DNA of 64,000 nt, taken from assembly GCF_004125265.1 (NCBI RefSeq), contig NZ_RDTE01000003.1, forward strand, positions 4,216,001-4,280,000. The letters run 5' to 3'. Numbering within the stretch: position 1 is the first letter of the stretch; every line of letters starts with the position of its first letter. The position numbers and the translations under genes were made by a program. The notes below the pieces were generated by a model. The model searched no databases and had not been told where the DNA came from. It saw nothing but the letters and a program-made list of their open reading frames with translations. Shown in pieces: positions 1 to 8,173 of this stretch. Origin of the DNA: Streptomyces lydicus. GTDB taxonomy: Bacteria > Actinomycetota > Actinomycetes > Streptomycetales > Streptomycetaceae.

Positions 1-687
1 GCCGGTGTAACCGAGGTTCTGGAAGGCCTTGAGGTCCAGGCCGCTGCCCTCGGCGGCGGCCGGGGGCACGGCGCGCAGCGGCGCCTGGGTGTCGGTGAGG
101 GTGATCCAGGCGTCGTAGACCTCGTACGGCACGATGTTGACCAGCGATGCCGCGCTGATCATGCCGAGCTGTCCCTGCGGCAGCCCGCCGCCGGCCTGTA
201 CACCGTCGGTGCCCTGGTTCTCGGAAGCCTGCAGCGCGCCGGTGACCGTCACCTCGCCCTTGGGCGGCGCCGGCACCTTGGCCGTGTCGGCCTTCGAACC
301 GGCGTCGCCGGGCAGCCAGCCCCGTACGACCGGCAGCGCCTTGCCGCCGTCCGTGCGCAGCAGATCGAGGACGTAGAAGCCCTGCTGCCGGCCGTGCTTG
401 TCCTTCAAGGTGCGGTCCGGTACGAGCAGTTGGTGCCCGGTGTCGTAGTGCCCGCGGGCGCTGGCCTGGCGCCCGGAGGTGACCGTGTCGACGGGCAGCA
501 GACCGGACAGCGGACGGGCCGCCTCGGTCTTGGCCCGGGCGGAGCGGTCCTCCTGCTGCTGATGGGTGTTGACGCGGTCCTCGAAGCGGCTCAGCTGCCA
601 GCTGCCCATGAAAAGGCACAGCGGAATCGCCAGTAGGGCGAACACATTGATTCCCCACCACCGCGGGGTCAGCAGGAACCGGTACAC
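1..687 (-). CDS. SURF1 family protein (3' end outside window)
   Basis: Probable assembly factor for the aa3-type cytochrome c oxidase, acting in the cytoplasmic membrane. Read on the minus strand from a GTG at 687, the frame stays open for 229 codons to the window edge, so the C-terminus is missing. It begins YRFLLTPRWWGINVFALLA, the first membrane helix typical of actinobacterial SURF1 proteins. The GSWQLSRFEDR motif follows, the conserved 'G.WQ..R' just after the first helix. The middle shows the usual periplasmic segments (RGHYD, VRGWLPGD, GALQASE). Actinobacterial SURF1 proteins are about 250–280 residues, so some 30–50 residues and the second helix lie beyond the edge. The family assignment is strong. 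The start is chosen because translation upstream no longer resembles the family. Confidence 0.85.
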   Translation of the reverse strand, partial: MYRFLLTPRWWGINVFALLAIPLCLFMGSWQLSRFEDRVNTHQQQEDRSARAKTEAARPLSGLLPVDTVTSGRQASARGHYDTGHQLLVPDRTLKDKHGRQQGFYVLDLLRTDGGKALPVVRGWLPGDAGSKADTAKVPAPPKGEVTVTGALQASENQGTDGVQAGGGLPQGQLGMISAASLVNIVPYEVYDAWITLTDTQAPLRAVPPAAAEGSGLDLKAFQNLGYTG

Positions 688-768
688 ACCACCACGGTAC
701 GGGGCGCGTGCGGCGGGGCCGCACCGCCCCCTCCGGCCTCCTCCGCCCATGCCCCTGCCGTCGCCCCC

Positions 769-2553
769 TTACGGGGCGGCCAGCGGCGCGGTGCGGTACA
801 CCGTTCCCGCGCAGGCGTCCGTGACCTTGGCGTCGGCCGCGGAGGGTTCGCCGGCCTCCGGCGTATGGGTGAGAACGATTCCACCGGACGCGCTGCCGCC
901 CCCGGATCCCTCGTCGCCGCCCGCCTGGCCGCCACCATGGCCACCACCGCCACCGCTGCCACCACCGCCGTCGCCCGTAGCCGGGGTCCCGGCGTCCGGG
1001 GACTGCCCCGGGTCCTTTGAGGGTGCGGGGGTGGGCGAGGGACCGGGATTGGCGCATCCGGTGGTGCCGCCGCCGGACTGCGGGATCCAGGCGAACTTGA
1101 CCTCGTACGCCTCCCCCGGCTTGAGAACCAGCTGGTCAGGAGTGGTGGCCGGGTCGGGAAGCCCGGTGGCCTCATCACCCGAGGTGTGGTCGACGACATG
1201 GATGCGGTCGGGGTTCGTGGAGCCGTGTGCGACCAGTCCGACGGTGCCGCCGCCCTCCACGGAGCATGCGGCGCCGGAGGTGTTGACCACCCGGAACGTG
1301 CCGTAGATGCGGCCCGTGGAGTCCGCGGGAGCGACCGTGCTGCTGCCGTCGCCGAGCTGGTCGCGCCCGCAGACCGGCGAGGTGACGTCCATGGTCTCGT
1401 CCGGGCCGGGGGTGGCGGCGCCCGCGCCGGGGCCCGCGCCGTTCCTCCCCTTGGCCTGGCCATTGCCCTGCGGCTCGCCGCCGCCCGGCGTCTCGCCGCC
1501 CTGCCGGGTCGGCCGCGGGCCGGCCTGCTCGGTGCCTTCGCCGTGTGTGCCGCCGGTAGAGCCCTGGGCGTGCTGGTTGCTCGCCGCGTTGGCGGCCCGT
1601 TCCTCGGAGCCGTCGGCGAGGTTCACCGCGTGGACCATGGCGGGAATGGACGTACCGCCGAGGAGCAGCGCGGCGGCCGCGCCCAGGACGACATGCCGAC
1701 GACGCTGACGGCGGGCGGGCACCGCGCGGCGCAGCTGTTCCAGCGCGTCCGGCGCGGGTTCCAGGCCGCTCACGCGGGACTGCAGCAGCCGCCTCAGGTC
1801 GTCCTCGCCGCCGAAGCCGCCGAAGCCGCCGGTGGGGTGGCTGCGGCCGTGGCCGTCGCCCGCGCCGCCGCCGAAAGCGCTGCCGGTGTGCTCCTCGCTG
1901 TCGCTGCCGTACGCGTGGCTCCCGGGCCCCTTACCGGCATCCGCTCCGACCAGGGCGCCGAGCGGGCCGGCCGCCATGCCCGTGGGTGCTCCCCCGGTGC
2001 GGGCCGCTGCGTCGCCCGTACCGGCGTGGGCCTGCTCGGCGTGGCCCGCCGGGCCGTCCGTACCGGCAGGTGCCTGGTCCATGCCGGCATGTGCCTGATC
2101 CGCAGCGGCAGGTGCCTGCCCCGTTCGGACAGAGGTCTGCTCGATACCGGCGGCGGCCTGCTCCGCGACACCGATGTCATCGCCGCCGCCGGAATTTTGG
2201 CCGGATTTCGCGCCCCGCCGGACCGTGTCGTCCTGCCGGACCGTGTCGTCCTGCCGGACCGTGTCGCCCCGCCGGAGGCCCGCACTCAGCGCGTCCCCGG
2301 GGAGGCCAGCACCCGGCTCGTCGCCGGGGTGACCGGCACCCCGTTCGCCCCGTTCGCCTCCGGGATGCCCCTGCACCTCGCGCGCCGCGTACGGCTCACG
2401 CACCGGGTCGAGCGGCCGGCCCGACGCAACCGGGTCGAGCGGCCGGCCCGACGTCGCCGGGCGCCCCGGGCGGGTCACGCCGGACGGACCACACGAGTCG
2501 AACGGGTCACACGAGTCGAACGGGTCGTACCGGCCACGCGTCGTGCCACTCAT
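769..2553 (-). CDS. Membrane-anchored anti-sigma-like protein with long repetitive N-terminus
   Basis: Predicted partner of the sigma factor encoded immediately upstream; the two genes overlap by ATGA (2550–2553). The 594-residue product has three parts. A hydrophilic low-complexity N-terminus of about 250 residues contains short repeats (DPFDSC twice, SGRPLDPV twice, TVRQDD twice, many AHAGT/QAPAGT units). A short conserved helix-rich part (DDLRRLLQSRVSGLEP, then ALEQLRRAVPARRQRRR) leads into one membrane helix (VVLGAAAALLLGG). The extracytoplasmic C-terminal domain has four or more cysteines and Gly/Pro-rich linkers. The arrangement of cytoplasmic helix, single membrane span and outer domain is that of membrane anti-sigma or sigma-linked proteins in Streptomyces, but no zinc-binding ZAS motif is seen, so the role is inferred from position. 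The true start may be further in, because the N-terminal 200 residues look poorly constrained. Confidence 0.6.
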   Translation of the reverse strand: MSGTTRGRYDPFDSCDPFDSCGPSGVTRPGRPATSGRPLDPVASGRPLDPVREPYAAREVQGHPGGERGERGAGHPGDEPGAGLPGDALSAGLRRGDTVRQDDTVRQDDTVRRGAKSGQNSGGGDDIGVAEQAAAGIEQTSVRTGQAPAAADQAHAGMDQAPAGTDGPAGHAEQAHAGTGDAAARTGGAPTGMAAGPLGALVGADAGKGPGSHAYGSDSEEHTGSAFGGGAGDGHGRSHPTGGFGGFGGEDDLRRLLQSRVSGLEPAPDALEQLRRAVPARRQRRRHVVLGAAAALLLGGTSIPAMVHAVNLADGSEERAANAASNQHAQGSTGGTHGEGTEQAGPRPTRQGGETPGGGEPQGNGQAKGRNGAGPGAGAATPGPDETMDVTSPVCGRDQLGDGSSTVAPADSTGRIYGTFRVVNTSGAACSVEGGGTVGLVAHGSTNPDRIHVVDHTSGDEATGLPDPATTPDQLVLKPGEAYEVKFAWIPQSGGGTTGCANPGPSPTPAPSKDPGQSPDAGTPATGDGGGGSGGGGGHGGGQAGGDEGSGGGSASGGIVLTHTPEAGEPSAADAKVTDACAGTVYRTAPLAAP

Positions 2554-3215
2554 GCGGGAGCCTCCATCGCGACGCGGAGCGCCGCGATGCCCCGCGACCC
2601 GTAGGCCTTGACGGAACCCAGCGATATGCCCAGCGTCTGGGCCACCTGCGCCTCGGTCATATCGGCGAAGTAGCGCAGCACCAGCACCTCGCGCTGCCGG
2701 CGCTGCAGACCGCGCATCGCCTGGATCAGCTGGTCCCGCTCCAGCAGGTCGTAGGCGCCCTCCTCGGCGCTCGCCATGTCGGGCATCGGCTTGGAGAGCA
2801 GCTTGAGACCGAGGATGCGGCGGCGCAGCGCGGAGCGCGAGAGATTGACGACCGTCTGCCGGAGATAGGCGAGGGTCTTCTCGGGTTCGCGCACGCGTCC
2901 ACGCGCGGAGTGCACGCGGATGAAGGCTTCCTGGACGACGTCCTCGCAGGAGGCGGTGTCGTCGAGGAGCAGCGCGGCGAGACCGAGCAGGGAGCGGTAG
3001 TGCGCGCGGTAGGTCTCGGTGAGGTGGTCGACTGTGGTGCCCGCTGCCATCGCGTCGTCAGTGTCCCCACGCTGCGGGGGAATCTGCGCGGGACGCGTCG
3101 TGGTGGGCCAGGGAGCGATCACTGGCATGCTCCCGGACGCAAGGGGCCGCGGCGGGCGCATCGTTGCGCCCGCTGCCCCCGCCGGGGCGATGGTGAATCC
3201 GAGTACCTCTGCCAC
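2550..3215 (-). CDS. SigE-family ECF RNA polymerase sigma factor
   Basis: Alternative sigma factor that directs RNA polymerase to a small regulon. Region 2 is visible (HYRSLLGLAALLLDD, then CEDVVQEAFIRVH), followed by a linker and region 4 (LQRRQREVLVLRYFADMTEAQVAQTLGIS, helix-turn-helix ending in GSVKAYGSRGIAALR). This is the SigE/SigM-like subfamily common in Streptomyces. The longest frame gives 221 residues. Family members are about 165–180, so internal ATGs at 3128 or 3050 (protein beginning MAAGTTVDHLTETYRAHYR) are better candidates; the 3050 start has a GGGGA box about 12 nt upstream. The stop overlaps the start of the downstream anti-sigma-like gene, which implies translational coupling and stoichiometric control. 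Confidence 0.85.
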   Translation of the reverse strand: MAEVLGFTIAPAGAAGATMRPPRPLASGSMPVIAPWPTTTRPAQIPPQRGDTDDAMAAGTTVDHLTETYRAHYRSLLGLAALLLDDTASCEDVVQEAFIRVHSARGRVREPEKTLAYLRQTVVNLSRSALRRRILGLKLLSKPMPDMASAEEGAYDLLERDQLIQAMRGLQRRQREVLVLRYFADMTEAQVAQTLGISLGSVKAYGSRGIAALRVAMEAPA

Positions 3216-3771
3216 GCTTGTTGGACACGCTTCCCCCTATAAGGGTTGTACGCGCAAGGCACCGCTTTTGACGATGCATCAAATGCCCTCATGCGCACCA
3301 GCTCTTCCTGAATGCCCTAATTGCCCGACGCGAATTCCCGATACCGGGGCCTCACTCTGCGACCCGCGGGCATCCCGGGCCACCCCTGCGGGCGGCCACA
3401 AAGACGCTCCCCGCCCAACTGCCGGTTGCAGTCTGACGGGGAGCGAATGACCGAACAGGTCGTCAGCCCAGATCAAGAGGTTCGGACCAGTAATCCGCTC
3501 ACAAAATCTTCACACGCTCCGCAAAGTATCCCCCAGGCGGTGGGCGCACGGCGCCCGATCCCGCCAACTCGGCTCCACACCACGGCCGGAGCCCGCACCG
3601 GCATCCCGCCGGAACCTTGAGGGACCGGAACCCGTAGGGGACCGAAACCCGTAAGGGAAGGACCCCCGTAGGGGAAGGGCCCCCGCAGGGGAAGGGCCCC
3701 CGTAAGGGAAGGGACCTACAGCCGCAGCCCCGGAAGCATCCGCCCCTGCCCTCCCCCAAGGGCATCCGCCC
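3216..3771. other. Intergenic region with purine-rich direct repeats downstream of asd
   Basis: No convincing gene. From about 3620 to 3720 there are five to six degenerate copies of a 16–18 bp unit of the form GGGAAGGGCCCCCGTA (variants GGGACCGGAACCCGTA, GGGAAGGACCCCCGTA, GGGAAGGGCCCCCGCA). A second short duplication, GGGGCGGATGC on the minus strand, lies at about 3745–3780 around the asd stop. An 8-bp inverted repeat (CGCTCCCC/GGGGAGCG) spans about 3405–3444. The part near 3216–3300 should hold the promoter of the sigma factor gene, but no clear −10/−35 can be assigned by eye. Confidence 0.5.
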
Positions 3772-4926
3772 CTACCCCCGAAGCTCCCCCGCCACCAGTT
3801 CCCCCACCTGCGCCGTGTTCAGGGCAGCCCCCTTGCGCAGGTTGTCCCCGCACACGAACAGCTCCAGCGCCCGCGGATCATCCATGGAGCGCCGCACCCG
3901 TCCGACCCAGGTCGGATCCGTACCGACGACATCGGCAGGGGTCGGGTACTCGTCCTCGGCCGGGTCGTCACTGAGGACGACCCCGGGGGCGGCGGCCAGG
4001 ATCTCGTGCGCACCGCCGACCGAGACCTCGTTCTCGAACCGGGCGTGCACGGTCAGGGAGTGGGTGGTGATCACCGGCACCCGTACGCAGGTGGCGGTGA
4101 CCGGCAGATCCGGCAGCCCCAGGATCTTGCGGGACTCGTTACGGATCTTGAGTTCTTCGGAGGACCAGCCGTCCTCCTGGAGCGTGCCGGCCCAGGGCAC
4201 GACGTTGAGGGCGATCGGCGCCGGGAACGGCCCCAGCGTGTCCCCGACGGCCCGGCGCACATCGCCGGGCGTGGTGCCCAGCTCCGTACCGGACACCGCG
4301 GACAGCTGAGCGCGCAAGGTGTCGACGCCGGCCTTGCCCGTCCCGGAAACGGCTTGGTACGAGGAGACGATCAGCTCGCTCAACCCGTACTCGGCGTGCA
4401 GCGCCCCCAGCGCGACGATCATCGAGAGCGTCGTACAGTTCGGGTTGGCGATGATGCCGCGCGGGCGCACCCGCGCCGTGTGCGCATTGACCTCGGGCAC
4501 GACCAGCGGCACGTCCGGGTCCATCCGGAACGCGCCGGAGTTGTCCACGACCACCGCGCCCTTGGACACGGCGACCGGTGCCCACTGCGCGGAGACCTCG
4601 TCGGGGACGTCGAACATCGCGACATCGATGCCGTCGAAGGCCTCCTCGCTCAGCGCGACGACCTCGACCTGCTCGCCCCGCACGGTCAGCTTGCAGCCGG
4701 CCGAACGATGGGGGTCCCCCCTGCTCGAACGCAGCTGAGAGCTTGGGGGAGAGGCGATCAGCCGGATCTCGCCCCAGATGTCGGCCCGCTCGGACAGGAT
4801 GCCGAGCAGGACCGAGCCGACGGCGCCGGTGGCGCCGACGACGGCGAGATGCGGCTTGGCGGCCTTACGGGCGTCCGCCCACGCCGTATCGGCGAGGGAC
4901 GGACGGCCCGCCTCGGCCGGAATCAT
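3772..4926 (-). CDS. asd: Aspartate-semialdehyde dehydrogenase
   Basis: Reduces L-aspartyl-4-phosphate to aspartate semialdehyde with NADPH, the second step of lysine, threonine, methionine and diaminopimelate synthesis. The N-terminal nucleotide-binding motif HLAVVGATGAVGSVLL, the active-site cysteine in NPNCTTLSM, the SSYQAVSGTGKAG loop and the late HSLTVHARFE segment are all present. The product is 384 residues, longer than the usual 340–350. Part of the excess is an in-frame insertion of about 14 residues (PSSQLRSSRGDPHR) after LIASP, produced by a palindromic repeat at about 4706–4755. The ATG overlaps the lysC stop (ATGA at 4923–4926), so the two genes form one translationally coupled unit in the order lysC–asd. 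Confidence 0.95.
   Translation of the reverse strand: MIPAEAGRPSLADTAWADARKAAKPHLAVVGATGAVGSVLLGILSERADIWGEIRLIASPPSSQLRSSRGDPHRSAGCKLTVRGEQVEVVALSEEAFDGIDVAMFDVPDEVSAQWAPVAVSKGAVVVDNSGAFRMDPDVPLVVPEVNAHTARVRPRGIIANPNCTTLSMIVALGALHAEYGLSELIVSSYQAVSGTGKAGVDTLRAQLSAVSGTELGTTPGDVRRAVGDTLGPFPAPIALNVVPWAGTLQEDGWSSEELKIRNESRKILGLPDLPVTATCVRVPVITTHSLTVHARFENEVSVGGAHEILAAAPGVVLSDDPAEDEYPTPADVVGTDPTWVGRVRRSMDDPRALELFVCGDNLRKGAALNTAQVGELVAGELRG
4706..4755. repeat. Palindromic repeat inserted in frame within asd
   Basis: The segment has GGGGGTCCCCC at one side and GCTTGGGGGAG at the other, enclosing a CTCGAACGCAGCTGAGAGC core. This is the look of the small dispersed palindromic elements seen in many Streptomyces intergenic regions. 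Here it sits between codons for LIASP and SAGCKL of asd, adding about 14 codons without breaking the frame. A shorter relative lies in the histidine kinase gene near 40,948–40,985. Confidence 0.6.
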
Positions 4927-5444
4927 CGGCCGGTGCCTCCATAGACCACGGCCTCGTCACTGTCGGTGTCGAGACCGAAGGCGGTGTGCACGGCCCGTAC
5001 GGCCTCGTTGACGTCATCGGCACGGGTGACAACCGAGATGCGGATCTCGGAGGTCGAGATGAGCTCGATGTTCACGCCCGCGTTCGACAGCGCCTCGAAG
5101 AACGTCGCCGTGACGCCGGGGTTGGTCTTCATCCCCGCGCCGACCAGCGAGATCTTCGCGATCTGGTCGTCGTAACGCAGCGAGTCGAAGCCCACCGCCG
5201 CACGGGTCCGCTCCAGGGCCGCGACGGCCTTGCGGCCCTCGGCCTTGGGCAGCGTGAAGGAGATGTCGGTCAGACCGGTCGACGCGGCGGAGACGTTCTG
5301 CACCACCATGTCGATGTTGACCTCGGAGTCCGCGATCGCACGGAAGATGCGCGCGGCCTCGCCCGGCTTGTCCGGGACTCCGACGACCGTGACCTTCGCC
5401 TCGGAGGTGTCATGTGCGACGCCCGAGATGATTGCCTGCTCCAT
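4923..5444 (-). CDS. Aspartate kinase beta subunit (internal in-frame start)
   Basis: In actinobacteria and bacilli lysC usually yields two products, a full-length alpha chain and a beta chain that is the C-terminal ACT region, made from an internal start. Here an ATG at 5444, encoding MEQAIISGVAHDTSEAKVTV, is preceded by AAGGGGA about eight nt upstream. It falls exactly where the known beta chains of this family begin. The product would be 173 residues with both ACT domains, consistent with an alpha2beta2 regulatory assembly. Inference by family and by the visible ribosome-binding site. Confidence 0.6.
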   Translation of the reverse strand: MEQAIISGVAHDTSEAKVTVVGVPDKPGEAARIFRAIADSEVNIDMVVQNVSAASTGLTDISFTLPKAEGRKAVAALERTRAAVGFDSLRYDDQIAKISLVGAGMKTNPGVTATFFEALSNAGVNIELISTSEIRISVVTRADDVNEAVRAVHTAFGLDTDSDEAVVYGGTGR

Positions 5445-6194
5445 CGGCTGGTCCCCTTGCGGTTCGTTGCTGACCCACGTGCCCTTGAGCCCCGAGAACG
5501 AGGAGCGGACGTGGATCGGGATGTTGTAACGGCGTGCGTACTCGACGCAGCGGTGCAGCAGCACCTTGGATCCGGAGCTGGCCAGCTCCAGCATGTCCTC
5601 GAAGGAGATCCAGTCGATCTTCCGGGCCTTCTTCACGACCCGGGGGTCGGCGGTGAAGACACCGTCCACATCGGTGTAGATCTCACAGACATCGGCGTTC
5701 AGGGCGGCCGCCAGCGCCACGGCGGTCGTGTCCGACCCACCGCGCCCCAGCGTCGTGATGTCCTTCTTGTCCTGGGACACGCCCTGGAATCCGGCGACGA
5801 TGGCGATGTTGCCCTCGTCGACGGAGGTCTTGATGCGGCCCGGCGTGACGTCGATGATCCGTGCCTTGTTGTGCACGGAATCGGTGATGACGCCTGCCTG
5901 GCTACCGGTGAAGGACTGCGCCTCGTGACCGAGGTTTTTGATCGCCATCGCCAGCAGGGCCATGGAGATCCGCTCTCCGGCGGTCAGCAGCATGTCGAAC
6001 TCGCGCCCCGACGGGATCGGGGACACTTCCTGCGCGAGATCGATCAGCTCGTCCGTCGTGTCGCCCATCGCCGAAACCACCACGACAACCTGGTTGCCGT
6101 TCTTCTTGGCTTCGACGACTCGCTTGGCAACGCGCTTGATGCCCTCGGCATCCGCAACGGATGAGCCGCCGTACTTCTGCACGACAAGGCCCAC
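4923..6194 (-). CDS. lysC: Aspartate kinase, alpha subunit
   Basis: Phosphorylates L-aspartate, the entry step of the aspartate pathway, and is probably feedback-controlled by lysine plus threonine. The kinase domain begins GLVVQKYGGSSVADAEGIKR and shows FTGSQAGVITD and GRGGSDTTAVALAAALNA. Two C-terminal ACT domains follow (TVVGVPDKPGEAARIF, then ISLVGAGMKTNPGVTATFFEAL and IELISTSEIRISVV). The frame is open to 6308, but the GTG at 6194 is chosen. It has GAGGAG about seven nt upstream and gives 423 residues, the normal actinobacterial length starting right at the conserved kinase motif. asd follows with ATGA overlap. Confidence 0.95.
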   Translation of the reverse strand: MGLVVQKYGGSSVADAEGIKRVAKRVVEAKKNGNQVVVVVSAMGDTTDELIDLAQEVSPIPSGREFDMLLTAGERISMALLAMAIKNLGHEAQSFTGSQAGVITDSVHNKARIIDVTPGRIKTSVDEGNIAIVAGFQGVSQDKKDITTLGRGGSDTTAVALAAALNADVCEIYTDVDGVFTADPRVVKKARKIDWISFEDMLELASSGSKVLLHRCVEYARRYNIPIHVRSSFSGLKGTWVSNEPQGDQPMEQAIISGVAHDTSEAKVTVVGVPDKPGEAARIFRAIADSEVNIDMVVQNVSAASTGLTDISFTLPKAEGRKAVAALERTRAAVGFDSLRYDDQIAKISLVGAGMKTNPGVTATFFEALSNAGVNIELISTSEIRISVVTRADDVNEAVRAVHTAFGLDTDSDEAVVYGGTGR

Positions 6195-6516
6195 GTGCGC
6201 TCCTCGCAACTGTCTCATCGGGAGTTTCCTCCCGGACCCCCGGAAATGGGGGTACTGCGGTCGGCTCAGTCTAACGAGCAAGCGGAATCCGCCCTGCTGA
6301 TACCACATCGTGAGACATGCGACTCACTGGTTGATCACGGATTTCCACCGTGATCACCTGTCCCGTGAGTTCCACGTCCCGAGGCAGCTCCACAAGGCGC
6401 ACCGTCGCGCCTGCTCGGCGAGCACATGCCCGCTTCTGGGCAGTACACACGAAAACGTAACCCAGGTCACAGGGTCCGGCCACGGCGAAGCGGCACACGG
6501 GGCGGACGCCCCGGGC
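6195..6516. other. lysC upstream region with perfect inverted repeat
   Basis: Holds the promoter region of lysC–asd and the 3' end of the DUF5063 transcript. A perfect 9-bp inverted repeat (TGATCACGG, 7-nt loop, CCGTGATCA) lies at 6332–6356. It could end the recR–DUF5063 transcript or serve as an operator in front of lysC; no T-tract follows. No gene is seen in this stretch. Confidence 0.5.
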
Positions 6517-7179
6517 TCACATCCCCCGCAGCCCCAGTGGCCCCGCGATCTCCGCCACCATGACCTTTCCGGCCTCCTCGGCGAGCCGCTCCTCGTCGCC
6601 GGTGATGCTGCTGTCGGTGTCCAGGCCGTCCAGCTCGACCAGCGGCTGGTCGAGGCGTACGTGGGCGACCAGCGACTGCAGCGCGCGCAGGGCAGCCGAG
6701 GCGGTCGGGCCCCAGTTGGACAGGTAGGAGAACTGCCACCACCACAGGGCCTCACTGACCCGGCCCGCCCGGTAGTGCGCCAGGCCGTGGCGCAGGTCGG
6801 TGATGATGTCGGCCAGGTCGTCGGAGATCCGGCTGGCGACCGGCTCGCTACGCGGCACATACGGGTCGAAGACCTCGGAGTAGACGTCCACCGGGTCGAG
6901 CAGGGCGGCGAAGCGCTCACGCAGCTCGTCGACGTCCGGCTCCGGTCCGGTGTCCGGCTCGTAGCGTTCGTCGGGAACGAAGTCCTCGTGGGCGCCCAGA
7001 CGGCCGCCGGTGAGCAGCAGCTGGGAGATCTCCAGCAGCAGGAAGGGCACCGCGCTGTCCGGTTCGTCGCCCTTGGCGACCTCCGTCACCGCGACGATGA
7101 AACTCTCGACCGAGTCGGAGATCGATACGGCGAAGTCGTCCGGGTCCTGTGTCGCGTTGTGCAGCGTGGCATCAGACAT
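6517..7179 (-). CDS. DUF5063 domain protein
   Basis: Conserved actinobacterial protein of unknown function, regularly found next to recR. The 220-residue product is acidic and mostly helical. It contains the conserved tracts FAVSISDSVESFIVAV, FLLLEISQLLLTGG, DDLADIITDLRHGLAHY, and EALWWWQFSYLSNWG, with HVRLDQP near the C-terminus. The start at 7179 (MSDATLHN) has GGGAGGAG ten nt upstream and overlaps the 3' end of recR by 8 bp, so translation is likely coupled. A longer frame to 7245 runs through recR codons and is rejected. No catalytic motif is recognised. Confidence 0.85.
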   Translation of the reverse strand: MSDATLHNATQDPDDFAVSISDSVESFIVAVTEVAKGDEPDSAVPFLLLEISQLLLTGGRLGAHEDFVPDERYEPDTGPEPDVDELRERFAALLDPVDVYSEVFDPYVPRSEPVASRISDDLADIITDLRHGLAHYRAGRVSEALWWWQFSYLSNWGPTASAALRALQSLVAHVRLDQPLVELDGLDTDSSITGDEERLAEEAGKVMVAEIAGPLGLRGM

Positions 7180-7771
7180 CGAGAAGTCTCCTCCCTTCGA
7201 AGGCCCGCCCCAGCGTGACCTCGTCCGCGTACTCCAGATCGCCACCGACCGGCAGACCGCTCGCCAGCCGCGTCACTCTCAGGCCCATGGGTTTGATCAT
7301 GCGGGCCAGATACGTGGCCGTGGCCTCGCCCTCGAGATTCGGGTCGGTGGCCAGAATCAGCTCGGTGACGGTGCCGTCCGCGAGCCTGGCCAGCAGTTCC
7401 CTGATCCGGAGGTCGTCGGGTCCCACGCCCTCGATCGGGCTGATCGCCCCGCCGAGGACGTGGTAGCGACCGCGGAACTCACGCGTCCGCTCGATCGCCA
7501 CGACGTCCTTGGGCTCCTCCACGACGCAGATGACCGCCGGATCACGCCTCGGGTCCAGGCAGACCCGGCACTGCTCCTCCTGCGCCACATTGCCGCAGGT
7601 GCCGCAGAACCGGACCTTCGCCTTGACCTCCATCAGCGCGTTCGCGAGCCGGCGGACATCGGTGGGCTCGGCCTGAAGAATGTGGAAGGCGATCCGCTGC
7701 GCGCTCTTGGGACCGACGCCGGGCAGCCTGCCCAGCTCATCGATCAGGTCCTGGACCACGCCTTCGTACAC
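7172..7771 (-). CDS. recR: Recombination mediator protein RecR
   Basis: Acts with RecO/RecF in loading RecA on gapped DNA during recombinational repair. The 199-residue protein shows the helix-hairpin-helix N-terminus (LIDELGRLPGVGPKSAQRIAFH), the four-cysteine zinc motif (FCGTCGNVAQEEQCRVC), and the Toprim domain (VICVVEEPKDVVAIE, then LILATDPNLEGEATATYL). Length and motif order are standard. It lies downstream of ybaB in the order dnaX–ybaB–recR, the classical arrangement. Confidence 0.97.
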   Translation of the reverse strand: MYEGVVQDLIDELGRLPGVGPKSAQRIAFHILQAEPTDVRRLANALMEVKAKVRFCGTCGNVAQEEQCRVCLDPRRDPAVICVVEEPKDVVAIERTREFRGRYHVLGGAISPIEGVGPDDLRIRELLARLADGTVTELILATDPNLEGEATATYLARMIKPMGLRVTRLASGLPVGGDLEYADEVTLGRAFEGRRLLDV

Positions 7772-7822
7772 GGAACGTCTTCTTTCTCTTCTGCCGTGAT
7801 GCGTACGCTAGTTGGCTACTCC

Positions 7823-8173
7823 TCAGAAGGGGAGACCCGGGATTCCGCCACCGCCCAGACCCTGGGCGAGCGGACCGAGCTTCTGCTGCTGGAGCTGCTG
7901 GGCGCTGGCGTTGGCATCGCGGACCGCCGCCAGCACGAGGTCGGCGATCGTCTCGGCCGTCTCCTCGGCGGAGTCGGTGTCGACCGCCTTGGGGTCGATG
8001 ACCAGGCCCGTGAGTTCACCGGAGCCGGTCACCGTGGCCTTGACCAGGCCGCCGCCCGCGGAACCCTCGACGGGTGTCTCCGCGAGCTCCTGCTGGGCGG
8101 CCGCGAGGTCCTGCTGCATCTTCTGGGCCTGCTGAAGCAGCTGCTGCATATTGGGCTGACCACCGGGGATCAC
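7823..8173 (-). CDS. YbaB/EbfC family nucleoid-associated protein
   Basis: Small dimeric DNA-binding protein encoded between dnaX and recR in most bacteria. The glutamine-rich coiled-coil start MQQLLQQAQKMQQDLAAAQQEL is followed by the conserved VKATVTGSGELTGLVIDPKAVD and ADLVLAAVRDANASAQQLQQQKLG helices. The GTG at 8173 (reading IPGGQPNMQQ) is preferred to the ATG at 8197, because AGGAG lies eight nt upstream and this is the usual family start. It gives 116 residues. It ends 51 bp before recR. Confidence 0.93.
   Translation of the reverse strand: MIPGGQPNMQQLLQQAQKMQQDLAAAQQELAETPVEGSAGGGLVKATVTGSGELTGLVIDPKAVDTDSAEETAETIADLVLAAVRDANASAQQLQQQKLGPLAQGLGGGGIPGLPF

Noticed and set aside
1186..2604. 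Large plus-strand ORFs opposite the anti-sigma-like gene
   Set aside because: They are mirror frames of a GC-rich repetitive gene on the minus strand, with no domain signature or ribosome-binding site.
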